This document shows, piece by piece, positions 36,390 to 42,650 of a stretch of DNA of 43,101 bases (position 1 is its first letter; each line of letters begins with the position of its first letter). The notes under the pieces were generated by a model, which worked only from the letters and a program-made list of their open reading frames with translations, was not told the DNA's origin and ran no database searches. This stretch comes from a virus. Made by a program: the position numbers and the translations under genes. The stretch covers positions 1 to 43,101 of the IMG/VR virus record IMGVR_UViG_3300009168_000031. One strand, given 5' to 3'.

Positions 36390-36812
36390 ATGAGTAAGCC
36401 TTTCGACACGATGGGTTCGTCTCGTGGCCGTTCGCGGCTACAGAAGCATGGGTACGCGCTGGTCACGCACACGATTGAAGCTGAGAGGCTGCTATTCAGG
36501 GAAGCCACGCTGGACACTGAAGGGCTGCCCCGGGAGCGCATAGACACAGGCAAGCTGCGCATGTGGCTGGACGTAGCCTCCATGATGTACCCGTACATCT
36601 ATCCCAAGATGGTTGACCTCGGGGAGCAGGCCAACTCAGCTCTGCTTGCATTGGCCAGAGCAATCGACGCCAGCTTGCCCAGTGGCCACCTTACTACTAA
36701 TAAGGATGACAACCCAAAGCTAACCCAAGGGGTTACTGCACTAGATGAGGGGGTTACGCCCGTCGATGGTTCGTTCGTGGAGCTGGACGTGCCGCGTGTG
36801 CCAGAGGATTGA
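36390..36812 (+). CDS. Unknown protein, weak terminase-small-subunit candidate
   Basis: A 140-aa protein starting MSKPFDTMGSSRGRSRLQKH. A basic N-terminus is followed by helices (YALVTHTIEAERLLFREATL, MWLDVASMMYPYIYPKMVDL, ANSALLALARAIDAS) and a disordered C-terminus. A small terminase subunit is expected upstream of terL, and this helical, basic-start protein is one candidate. The gap of 4.5 kb and lack of a clear HTH keep it tentative. The ribosome site is weak. No small subunit was identified with confidence anywhere. Confidence 0.5.
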   Translation: MSKPFDTMGSSRGRSRLQKHGYALVTHTIEAERLLFREATLDTEGLPRERIDTGKLRMWLDVASMMYPYIYPKMVDLGEQANSALLALARAIDASLPSGHLTTNKDDNPKLTQGVTALDEGVTPVDGSFVELDVPRVPED

Positions 36813-36896
36813 TGCGCCGAACGAAAACGGGGGCCGCCATCGTGTGTATATTCAAGGCTCCGCTTTGCTACGAGGAAATAGCTTCCCTTACATAAC

Positions 36897-36925
36897 TTGA
36901 CCTGTAGGGTATGACATGATAGAAT
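36897..36925 (+). promoter_or_regulatory. Promoter of the second rightward small-gene operon
   Basis: TTGACC (36897-36902), exact 17-nt spacer, TAGAAT (36920-36925): 5 of 6 matches in each box. A GGGTATGAC site lies inside the spacer at 36907 and recurs at 37012 and 37024. It is placed in the 140-nt gap 36813-36952, followed by GGGGGGAAG and ATG 36953. Confidence 0.75.
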
Positions 36926-36952
36926 GAGGGTATTACTATCAATGGGGGGAAG

Positions 36953-37420
36953 ATGTACAAGGACGTCACAAAGCAGCGGGAAGCTAACCGGAAGGCGCAG
37001 GCGAGGCGTCGGGGTATGACAGAGGGTATGACGGGGGTGATGGATGTCACACCCAAGGATGTAATACCCGACAGCCACCTTGCGCGGTCATGGAAGTCAG
37101 TGGCAGAGGCGCAGGCTGAGGGGAAGCTGGAGGCGATTGTGAGGGGTGTGGTGGCGAAGGAGCACGGTGGGCTTGTTCGTTGGGGATGTAGTGGGCCGCT
37201 GTTTCAGGAGATAGCCGAGGTGTGGTACGCGCCGAAGGCGTTACCGGATGACGCGGATGTGATGGGGCCGATGGCCGAGGAGTTCCTACCGGAGGAACTG
37301 GCGCGATTTGAGAAGGTGAGGGGGCGGAAGAACACGCTGGTGATTGCAAGGTTGCCGCAGGCTCAGAGGGACGAGCTGTACCGTGGGTTGCAGGCTTCGT
37401 ATTCAAGGAGGGGGGAGTGA
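36953..37420 (+). CDS. Basic DNA-binding-like protein (155 aa)
   Basis: The first gene after the 36897 promoter. Very basic N-terminus (MYKDVTKQREANRKAQARRR), then a Met/Gly/Thr stretch, an alpha/beta centre (LEAIVRGVVAKEHGGLVRWG) and a basic helical end (ARLPQAQRDELYRGLQASYS). The basic start suggests nucleic-acid binding, and two copies of GGGTATGAC within its own 5' coding region suggest possible autoregulation. No family recognised. Confidence 0.55.
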   Translation: MYKDVTKQREANRKAQARRRGMTEGMTGVMDVTPKDVIPDSHLARSWKSVAEAQAEGKLEAIVRGVVAKEHGGLVRWGCSGPLFQEIAEVWYAPKALPDDADVMGPMAEEFLPEELARFEKVRGRKNTLVIARLPQAQRDELYRGLQASYSRRGE

Positions 37421-37707
37421 TGGAACAACTTGGGTTGTCGAAGGATGAGTTGGTCAAGGCGATGGCTCCAGCGGGCGGTGTGTTGGGGGCTTTGCTTGAC
37501 GAGTGGGACACCCTGCGGGTTACGACGTGGAGCGATGGCCGCTGTGAGTTCTCGCGTCGGCCACTCGGAGGCAATCTGGAACTCGTCTTTGACAGGGGCG
37601 ACTTCGACGAGCGCGTGGGGATACCGGCGAAGCGCACACTCGTGAACCGTCTGAAGTGGTGGCTGTTTTGCAAGGTGTTCCCGTGCAGGATAGCGAAGTG
37701 GGACTGA
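37420..37707 (+). CDS. Unknown small protein (95 aa)
   Basis: TGATG overlap with the previous gene and AAGGAGGGGGG upstream. Helical N-terminus (EQLGLSKDELVKAMAPAGGV), then strands LRVTTWSDGRCEFSRRPLGG and a basic aromatic tail (KRTLVNRLKWWLFCKVFP). No family recognised. Confidence 0.55.
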   Translation: MEQLGLSKDELVKAMAPAGGVLGALLDEWDTLRVTTWSDGRCEFSRRPLGGNLELVFDRGDFDERVGIPAKRTLVNRLKWWLFCKVFPCRIAKWD

Positions 37708-37856
37708 TGTACGAGTACGTCCCGAAGGTCATTGGGAGTGTGCCCATCGTAGAGGTCAGGTGCCCGATATGTGACGGGGACATGGTGGAACCGCTATCGG
37801 AGACCGAGGACACATGGGAGTGTTGCCGGTGTGGTATGCAGTTTGAGGTGATATGA
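37707..37856 (+). CDS. Zinc-ribbon microprotein (49 aa)
   Basis: MYEYVPKVIGSVPIVEVRCP with RCPICDGDMVEP and WECCRCGMQFEVI, a clean four-Cys zinc ribbon. Overlaps both neighbours by TGATG/ATGA-type joins, which fixes the frame. Confidence 0.62.
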   Translation: MYEYVPKVIGSVPIVEVRCPICDGDMVEPLSETEDTWECCRCGMQFEVI

Positions 37857-37975
37857 CCTGTCCTTGTGGCTCTCCCGCGTTCATAGAATATAAGACGGCT
37901 GAGGGTACGTTCTGGTTCTGTAGTACGGAGTGTTGGTTGAAATGGAGGGAAGATGTATCGAGAAGTGGTGATTGA
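37853..37975 (+). CDS. TRASH/MYM-like zinc-finger microprotein (paralogue B)
   Basis: A 40-aa protein (MTCPCGSPAFIEYKTAEGTF) with WFCSTECWLKWREDVSRSGD at the end. CPC plus FCSTEC gives a metal site. The FCSTEC-x2-KWRE block is shared with the 60-aa protein at 26137. Start overlaps the previous stop. Confidence 0.6.
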   Translation: MTCPCGSPAFIEYKTAEGTFWFCSTECWLKWREDVSRSGD

Positions 37976-38144
37976 CGATGATGCGGCCTTGGCCCTGCCG
38001 AGGGATGGTTATCAGTGGGCTGTTATTCAGGCCGTAGCGACGGCGGCGAACAAGTTGGGTTTCGAGCAACGACCCGTCAAGAGCATCGAGTTCTGGCACA
38101 ACCCCGCCGAGCGCAATCTTCATGTGAAGCTGTTGGCCTACTAG
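37953..38144 (+). CDS. Small alpha/beta protein (63 aa)
   Basis: MYREVVIDDDAALALPRDGY, helix WAVIQAVATAANKLGFEQRP and closing strand ERNLHVKLLAY. GGAGGGAAG lies just before the ATG. The fold pattern is beta-alpha-beta. No family recognised. Confidence 0.58.
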   Translation: MYREVVIDDDAALALPRDGYQWAVIQAVATAANKLGFEQRPVKSIEFWHNPAERNLHVKLLAY

Positions 38145-38152
38145 GAGGGACA

Positions 38153-38365
38153 ATGATAGAGGCATTTGAGAAGGACTGTCCGGTCTGCAAACACAAGACG
38201 TTGATGAAGGGGCTGACCACGTGCGCGCCGGTGATGTCCCAAGACGAAGTGTGGGATATGTACTATGGCAAGCCGACGCGCTTCTACTGTTACGTCTGTG
38301 GAACGTCCTTTCGACAAGTCACCACGACGGAGTTGGTGAAGGAGGGAGAGGATGGGAAAGTGTGA
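38153..38365 (+). CDS. Zinc-ribbon small protein (70 aa)
   Basis: CPVCKHKTLMKGLTTCAPVM, then FYCYVCGTSFRQVTT. Two Cys pairs about 40 residues apart hold one zinc. AGGAGGG precedes the ATG. Overlaps the next gene by 14 nt. Unknown role. Confidence 0.6.
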   Translation: MIEAFEKDCPVCKHKTLMKGLTTCAPVMSQDEVWDMYYGKPTRFYCYVCGTSFRQVTTTELVKEGEDGKV

Positions 38366-38858
38366 GGTTTGTGGGAGAAAGGTGATTGGCCCTGACGAGT
38401 GTGCGATTTACTTTGAGGGCCACGGGGAACAACCGGCTGAAATCTGCGCGGTGTGCGGCAAGGTCTTATGCCACGACTGTTCAGGCGGGCGGCTGAGAAG
38501 CGACACCCGCGTCGTGCCTGACTACCTCTGTCCCACCCACTACGCTCAGGTCAAGGAGTACATCGAGGGGCTGAAGCCGAAGTGGTTTGTGCCATTCAAG
38601 GTAGTGCCTAGTGGGTATGGTGATGAGCCATTGGTCGACCACGACGCGAACGGCGCGCCATTTCGAGTCTGGGTGAACGGCAAGAAGTTCGTGCCGGAGG
38701 CTGAGAAGCCGAAGTTGCCGAGGGTGCAACCTGAATTGATGGGCTACACCATCGCCACCGAACACGGCGATATCCTTGTCTACAAGGCGGAGGCCGACGC
38801 TCTCTACGACCACATGAGGGAAGAACATGACGCCAGTCAACGTGCATGCGGTCACTGA
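38352..38858 (+). CDS. Multi-zinc-binding protein (168 aa)
   Basis: The N-terminal 60 residues hold many Cys/His (CEVCGRKVIGPDEC, ICAVCGKVLCHDCSGG, LCPTHYAQV), enough for two zinc ions in a B-box/RING-like cross-brace, similar to the early protein at 24751. Residues 75-168 form an alpha/beta domain with a short helical end (ADALYDHMREEHDASQ). A protein-interaction role, such as a ubiquitin-ligase-like fold without that activity, is conceivable; nothing more can be said. Confidence 0.58.
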   Translation: MGKCEVCGRKVIGPDECAIYFEGHGEQPAEICAVCGKVLCHDCSGGRLRSDTRVVPDYLCPTHYAQVKEYIEGLKPKWFVPFKVVPSGYGDEPLVDHDANGAPFRVWVNGKKFVPEAEKPKLPRVQPELMGYTIATEHGDILVYKAEADALYDHMREEHDASQRACGH

Positions 38859-38991
38859 GTCTTTGGAGGAGCTGGACCGACTGGTAGACGAGTGGGCGAG
38901 TGAGTGTTGCGGCTGCAACTTCAACGGGATAGTTGTCTATGCCATATCCTTCAAGGCGTGGTATCTGAGGAGGGGACATGGAAAAGGTTGA
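38827..38991 (+). CDS. Microprotein with Cys cluster (54 aa)
   Basis: MTPVNVHAVTESLEELDRLV with SECCGCNFNGIVVYA and a basic aromatic tail. The ATG lies inside the preceding gene, and its stop lies inside the next gene, in the operon's overlapping style. Helix plus Cys knuckle. No family recognised. Confidence 0.5.
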   Translation: MTPVNVHAVTESLEELDRLVDEWASECCGCNFNGIVVYAISFKAWYLRRGHGKG

Positions 38992-39190
38992 GTTGGTGGC
39001 GAGTCTTGCTGGTTCTCGGACGCCGGTGTCGTTTCCGCCGGATGGGGGGGCGAAGTTGGCCCTTGACATACCAGAGAGTGACGAGGACGCGGCGTACATG
39101 CTCAAGAAGCACTTTCTGAAGAAGGCCCTCAAGGTCACATTCGAGGTTCTGGATAACCCACCGGACACCCGCGAGACTGCGGGCTGCTGA
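38978..39190 (+). CDS. Small protein (70 aa)
   Basis: MEKVELVASLAGSRTPVSFP, then DGGAKLALDIPESDEDAAYM and LKKHFLKKALKVTFEVLDNP. An all-beta/alpha small domain preceded by AGGAGGGG. The last gene before the structured leader and C2H2 gene. Unknown. Confidence 0.58.
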   Translation: MEKVELVASLAGSRTPVSFPPDGGAKLALDIPESDEDAAYMLKKHFLKKALKVTFEVLDNPPDTRETAGC

Positions 39191-39196
39191 CTAGCT

Positions 39197-39315
39197 TCTC
39201 AGGTTCCGTCCTGAGAGGGTCAAGGGTTCGTCCACTGTCCCCTATCAGTGGACCTCTGGCGCTGACATGAAGGCCCGCCTGCCGGTGGGCGTAAACACCG
39301 GAGATATGACAGCGC
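39197..39315 (+). ncRNA. Structured leader ahead of the C2H2 gene (candidate RNA switch)
   Basis: Two perfect 7-bp hairpins (TCTCAGG/CCTGAGA at 39197/39210 and GTCCACT/AGTGGAC at 39230/39247) are followed by a three-part element. An outer GCGCTG/CAGCGC stem (39259/39310) encloses two mutually exclusive hairpins, GCCCGCC/GGTGGGC (39273/39284) and CCGGTG/CACCGG (39282/39296). The GAGGAG ribosome site lies 1 nt after the outer stem. This is the layout of a regulatory switch controlling the next ORF. No known riboswitch class was recognised. Confidence 0.5.
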
Positions 39316-39328
39316 GAGGAGTCAAGAC

Positions 39329-39490
39329 ATGGAGGCGATTATCGCACACGGCATACGGCAAGATGAAGCGGTGCGACTCCCCTGCCCGTTGTGCCAGTCA
39401 CCACACCTGTTCAGCAAGGACAGCCTGAAGAAGCACATTGAGGCATTTCACCACGCTCGTTGCGGGGACATTAGACCGCACGTGAACTAG
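39329..39490 (+). CDS. C2H2 zinc-finger microprotein (53 aa)
   Basis: GAGGAG lies 7 nt before ATG 39329. The protein contains CPLCQSPHLFSKDSLKKHIE followed by AFHH: Cys19, Cys22, His36 and His41 give C-x2-C-x13-H-x4-H with the usual hydrophobic Leu between, a classical single C2H2 finger, which is uncommon in bacteria and phages. N- and C-termini are short (MEAIIAHGIRQDEAVRL; HARCGDIRPHVN). Translation is probably controlled by the leader. DNA or RNA binding is plausible. Confidence 0.6.
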   Translation: MEAIIAHGIRQDEAVRLPCPLCQSPHLFSKDSLKKHIEAFHHARCGDIRPHVN

Positions 39491-39496
39491 CTTCCC

Positions 39497-39880
39497 CTCC
39501 CCTTCCTAGCAGGGGTGAATAGTCCTGCCGTTACAGGGACAACGCACGGGAAGGTGTGCCTATGACAGGCAGACGGTGGCTGTGCTAGGGGTCAGCTACC
39601 TGTATTACCTGCCGCGACTCTCTACGGGGACTCGCGGCGCACTATGGACCTTGCTCTGCGTGAGCAGGGAATGGAGGGGGCTTGGCACGGGATAACTAGC
39701 AGAGGGAAGCCGTGCCTCGTGGTCTAGAACACACCTGCCTCTGCACATCACCCCTGCCTCTTAGGATGCAGGGCGCGCACGGGGTGAGCCTTGTGACGGC
39801 TAATTGCGGGGCTACAAGGCCATCGCCACTGAGGGCTTCGCGGTGAGGTAGCTGCCCACCGGCCCCGTGACGCATATCAA
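39497..39880 (+). ncRNA. Large structured non-coding region (candidate ornate RNA)
   Basis: About 400 bases hold no plausible gene. Stems seen: GCAGG/CCTGC (39509/39524), TGCCT/AGGCA (39557/39567), GCCGCGA/TCGCGGC (39611/39632), TGCTC/GAGCA (39652/39662), GGCACGG/CCGTGCC (39684/39710), TCACCCC/GGGGTGA (39748/39781; CCCTGC/GCAGGG at 39752/39768 competes), GCGGGGC/GCCCCGT (39806/39862). All are on one strand in serial, nested order. No tmRNA tag, RNase P core or tRNA arm was recognised. The gene after it (39892) has its own AGGAGAG site. Confidence 0.5.
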
Positions 39881-39891
39881 GAGGAGAGAAG

Positions 39892-40206
39892 ATGGCAACG
39901 TATGTGAAACCGATTGTGTGCGAGAACTGCGGGGCGACAACTCCCGCGTTCATTCCCAAGGGGCAGACGGTTGACGACTTCATGCGGGCGACGAATTGCC
40001 CTGTCTGCGGCTGCAAGACGAAGCGGACGGAGTACCCGAGCACGCCTTCGTACCCGTGGGTATGGTATCCGTACTACTACCAGTACTACGTCTACCCGAG
40101 TGGGACTGGCGACCCGCTGCCGCAGCAACCGACCTATGTATGCGGTGGCAACAGCGACCCATGTGACGTAAACACGGTTGGCTATCTGGGCGGTCATCGC
40201 GCCTAG
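39892..40206 (+). CDS. Zinc-knuckle protein with Tyr/Pro-rich segment
   Basis: A 104-aa protein: CENCGATTPAFIP and CPVCGCKTKR form a zinc ribbon in the first 45 residues. A striking aromatic/proline tract follows (YPSTPSYPWVWYPYYYQYYV), then a Gly/Pro/Asn tail. AGGAGAG precedes the ATG. The tract is low-complexity and probably extended or aggregation-prone. It may bind proteins or form a structural scaffold. Function unknown. Confidence 0.6.
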   Translation: MATYVKPIVCENCGATTPAFIPKGQTVDDFMRATNCPVCGCKTKRTEYPSTPSYPWVWYPYYYQYYVYPSGTGDPLPQQPTYVCGGNSDPCDVNTVGYLGGHRA

Positions 40207-40258
40207 ACGCATCTTCAAGAAGGTATCTAATCCTCCCCTACCGTCTCGCATAGAAAAC

Positions 40259-40450
40259 ATGAGCAGGAGTTTCAAGCGACCCTTTGTGAAGGACAAGCCG
40301 ACGAATCGGTGGAAGGAAAAGCGGTTCGCGGCGAAGGCTGCCCGCAGGTCGGACTACGACGACGGGTGCCACTACAAGCGGATGTATCCGCAGTACAGGC
40401 TGGACGACGGGACGTGGTACTGGCCGACTGAGGAAGCTCGGAGGAAGTAG
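40259..40450 (+). CDS. Small very basic protein (63 aa)
   Basis: MSRSFKRPFVKDKPTNRWKE followed by KRFAAKAARRSDYDDGCHYK and an aromatic end. Strong positive charge suggests nucleic-acid binding. No clear ribosome site lies before ATG 40259, and in-frame alternatives upstream are no better. Confidence 0.5.
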   Translation: MSRSFKRPFVKDKPTNRWKEKRFAAKAARRSDYDDGCHYKRMYPQYRLDDGTWYWPTEEARRK

Positions 40451-40457
40451 GAGGGAC

Positions 40458-40766
40458 ATGAAGGTCACGATACCGGCGAGCCTTGAAGTGGGGGGAGTGG
40501 CGTACCGCATTCGATATGACGAGCAGGTGTTCCTGAGGCGTGAGGGCTTGGGCGGGCAGACTCGGTTCTCGGAGTTGGAAATCAGTCTGTCCGATGAGGT
40601 GGCCCCTGAGAAGCGGTCACACACCTTCCTGCACGAGATTCTGCACGCCATCGACGAGGAGTATTGCAACTCAAAGGCTCTCGACGAGAAGTCCACGGAC
40701 GCCATCTCAAGCGGCCTGCTGCAAGTATTGAAGCAACTGGGTATCGAGTTCGTATTCGAGGTGTGA
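40458..40766 (+). CDS. Small HExxH zinc-metallopeptidase-like protein
   Basis: A 102-aa protein: an N-terminal beta sheet (VTIPASLEVGGVAYRIRYDE, SELEISLSDEVAPEKR) is followed by a helix with TFLHEILHAIDEEYC, the HExxH zinc site near residue 60, and a C-terminal helix (SSGLLQVLKQLGIEFVFEV). This is the minimal ImmA/IrrE-like or phage metallopeptidase layout seen in many prophages. It could cleave a regulator or process a virion protein. GGAGGG precedes the ATG. Confidence 0.72.
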   Translation: MKVTIPASLEVGGVAYRIRYDEQVFLRREGLGGQTRFSELEISLSDEVAPEKRSHTFLHEILHAIDEEYCNSKALDEKSTDAISSGLLQVLKQLGIEFVFEV

Positions 40767-40767
40767 C

Positions 40768-40911
40768 ATGCCCTACAGGGTGGTCGGGAAGAAGGTCATG
40801 CACGAAGTCGGGGGCAAGTGGTCGGTGAAGCAGACGTGTACCTCCCACGAGAATGCGTTGGCTGCCGTGAGACTTTTGCATGCCAAGGGGTACGGTAGTA
40901 AGGGGAAATGA
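40768..40911 (+). CDS. Small conserved prophage protein (47 aa)
   Basis: MPYRVVGKKVMHEVGGKWSV, then CTSHENALAAVRLLHAKGYG: the V-G-K-x-V-xH-x-x-GGKW-x-VKQ-C-xSHENA-AAxRLL pattern recurs as a short protein in many phages and prophages, from what I recall. Function unknown. The stop overlaps the next ATG. Confidence 0.68.
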   Translation: MPYRVVGKKVMHEVGGKWSVKQTCTSHENALAAVRLLHAKGYGSKGK

Positions 40912-41090
40912 ACCTTGAATGGGATTCCCTACAACGGAGGATGGCGCAGGACGCGGCCCTGGAGAAATTCGAGGCTGCGGCTGCTGAACTGGAGGCGGCG
41001 AAGGTTGAGTATTGCGAGGCAATGGCCGCTTGGGAGTACCGATTCAACCTCGCCATGCTCTGCGCCCGATTGTCCTCCCGCCAAAATTGA
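40908..41090 (+). CDS. Small coiled-coil protein (60 aa)
   Basis: MNLEWDSLQRRMAQDAALEK, followed by AAAAELEAAKVEYCEAMAAW: continuous heptad helix. ATGA-coupled to the previous gene. In another frame the sequence stays open to 41193 and reads IYDERDDWVPYLDLRETLYP, which has coding-like composition but no start codon or ribosome site. A +1 frameshift is possible but unsupported. Confidence 0.5.
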   Translation: MNLEWDSLQRRMAQDAALEKFEAAAAELEAAKVEYCEAMAAWEYRFNLAMLCARLSSRQN

Positions 41091-41192
41091 CATCTACGAC
41101 GAGCGCGACGACTGGGTTCCGTATCTCGACCTCAGAGAGACCTTGTATCCCATCGGTGCTAACGGGCGGTTCCCTCCCCGCCCTTGCACATA

Positions 41193-41221
41193 GGGGCCGG
41201 TAGCTCCGGCCCCATTCTCTT
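41193..41221 (+). terminator. Terminator before the terminase gene
   Basis: GGGGCCGG (41193-41200), TAGCT, CCGGCCCC (41206-41213), then ATTCTCTTT. An 8-bp perfect stem with a T-rich tail. Its arms equal those of the inverted repeat at 34356. Confidence 0.72.
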
Positions 41222-41230
41222 TCCCCTCTA

Positions 41231-41265
41231 GGGGGCTAGTAGAGCCTTCACGGTTCCTAGCCCCC
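41231..41265 (+). promoter_or_regulatory. 9-bp hairpin immediately upstream of terL
   Basis: GGGGGCTAG (41231-41239) pairs perfectly with CTAGCCCCC (41257-41265); only 8 nt separate it from ATG 41274. There is no ribosome site between hairpin and start, so it likely affects terL translation or marks the RNA end. A promoter for terL was not found (TTGACA at 41087 lacks a -10). Confidence 0.5.
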
Positions 41266-41273
41266 ATTTCATT

Positions 41274-42650
41274 ATGAATGTACAACAGCCGATATGGGAT
41301 GCGGTCGGATTCAAGCCGACGCCACAGCAGGCACCGATAGTCGAGTCCGAGGCGCGCCAGAAGCTCATCTGTGGGGGCGTCCGGTCGGGCAAGTCTTACA
41401 CGTCCTCTATGGACGCCCTGCCCAAGATTGTCGTAGCCGACACGCAGGCCCTCTTGAAGAAGCGTCCCTGTGCCCTCTACTGGCTGATAGGACAGGACTA
41501 CGAGTCCTGTAGAGCCGAGTGGAACTATCTGACGGAAACGCTCTCCAAGCTCGGTCTGCTGGTCAAGGGCGGCGGGACGGCCATCGACCCGGGTGAGATG
41601 TTCTTGGCCGGTGGCTCACGCATCGCCACACGGTCGGCTCGGTATCCTGAGAAGATTGCGACTGAGGCGTGCGACGGCATCATGGTATGTGAGGCCGCGC
41701 AGATTTCATTCGAGATTTACCTGAGACTGCAAGAACGCTTGGCTCAGAAGCGTGGCTGGATGACGATGGCGGGCACCATCGAGACGCAGTTCTCGTGGTA
41801 CATCGACCTCTACAACCGCTGGTCGGGAGCGAACGAGGAAGATGCAAAGTCATTCTCTCTCCCTACGTGGTCGAACAACATCGTCTTTCCCGGAGGACTG
41901 AAAGACCCGGAGATTGTGAAGCTCCGTGAAGCCCCCGGCATGACCGAGGAACGCTTCATGGAACGGTACGGGGGAGTGCCGCAGAAGCCGAAGGGCTTGG
42001 TCGTCTACAACTTCTCGAACCCCATCCATGTCAGGAGCCTCGTATCAGATGGGTGTCCTCTCGGATTCGACCCGAACAAGAAGGTCTATCTGGCGGTAGA
42101 CCCCGGCTACGCAGGGGCGTATGCCGTCTTGGCGATTCAGGAGTGGGGCGAGCAGGTCGTCCTCGTAGATGAGGTCTACGTCCAGCAGAGAACCGTCGAG
42201 GAAGTCATCCTCATCTGCCAGCAGAAGCCGTGGTGGGGCTTGGTAGACGGTGGAGCAATCGACATCGCGGCAAAGCAGCATCAGGCCGACAGGTCACAGT
42301 TCGAGGTCTGGAGGGACAGGGGGCGGGTGCATCTGGAGATGGGCCGCATCCACTGGGACAAAGGGGGAGCCGAGGACGGGGTGAACCTCTTGAACTCCTA
42401 CTTCATGCCCAATCCGATAACGAAGCAACCGAAGCTGATTGTCAGTACGCGGTGCAAGGGACTGATAGCGGAGTGCGGCGGCGGGCCGTCTCCGGTTGAC
42501 CAAGGCGGGGCGTGGGTGAGGGGTGAGAACGGGAAGATTGTGGACAAGTGGAATCACGCAACGAAGGCAGTCGCGTACTGGCTTATGAACAGGTACGGAT
42601 TCAGCCGACAGGAGCGAACGGTACAGAAGATTCGGGCCGTTTACAGATGA
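41274..42650 (+). CDS. terL: Terminase large subunit
   Basis: A 458-aa protein with the packaging ATPase and nuclease. Walker A is GGVRSGKSYTSS near residue 35. The Walker B region is GIMVCEAAQIS near 137, where the usual Asp is Cys but the catalytic Glu is kept. A coupling-like motif MAGTIE follows near 160. The RNase H-like nuclease has AVDPGYAGAYAV (about 272), LVDGGAIDIA (about 324) and GGAEDGVNLLNSYF (about 366) supplying three acidic residues. It drives genome entry and cuts concatemers. It starts without a recognisable ribosome site behind a hairpin and overlaps the portal ATG by ATGA. Confidence 0.93.
   Translation: MNVQQPIWDAVGFKPTPQQAPIVESEARQKLICGGVRSGKSYTSSMDALPKIVVADTQALLKKRPCALYWLIGQDYESCRAEWNYLTETLSKLGLLVKGGGTAIDPGEMFLAGGSRIATRSARYPEKIATEACDGIMVCEAAQISFEIYLRLQERLAQKRGWMTMAGTIETQFSWYIDLYNRWSGANEEDAKSFSLPTWSNNIVFPGGLKDPEIVKLREAPGMTEERFMERYGGVPQKPKGLVVYNFSNPIHVRSLVSDGCPLGFDPNKKVYLAVDPGYAGAYAVLAIQEWGEQVVLVDEVYVQQRTVEEVILICQQKPWWGLVDGGAIDIAAKQHQADRSQFEVWRDRGRVHLEMGRIHWDKGGAEDGVNLLNSYFMPNPITKQPKLIVSTRCKGLIAECGGGPSPVDQGGAWVRGENGKIVDKWNHATKAVAYWLMNRYGFSRQERTVQKIRAVYR

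Noticed and set aside
39572-39598. Eight-codon ORF in the structured region
   Set aside because: Too short, no ribosome site; its ATG lies in a hairpin loop.
39497-39880. tmRNA, RNase P RNA or a known riboswitch
   Set aside because: No tag-peptide reading frame, no tRNA-like ends, no GAGGAAAGTCC-type RNase P core and no aptamer consensus that I recognise.
41087-41116. TTGACA as promoter for terL
   Set aside because: No acceptable -10 hexamer lies 16-19 nt downstream.
40915-41193. Longer overlapping ORF continuing past the 40908 gene
   Set aside because: The first part is a shadow of the coiled-coil gene. The remaining 35 codons look coding-like but have no start codon or ribosome site.
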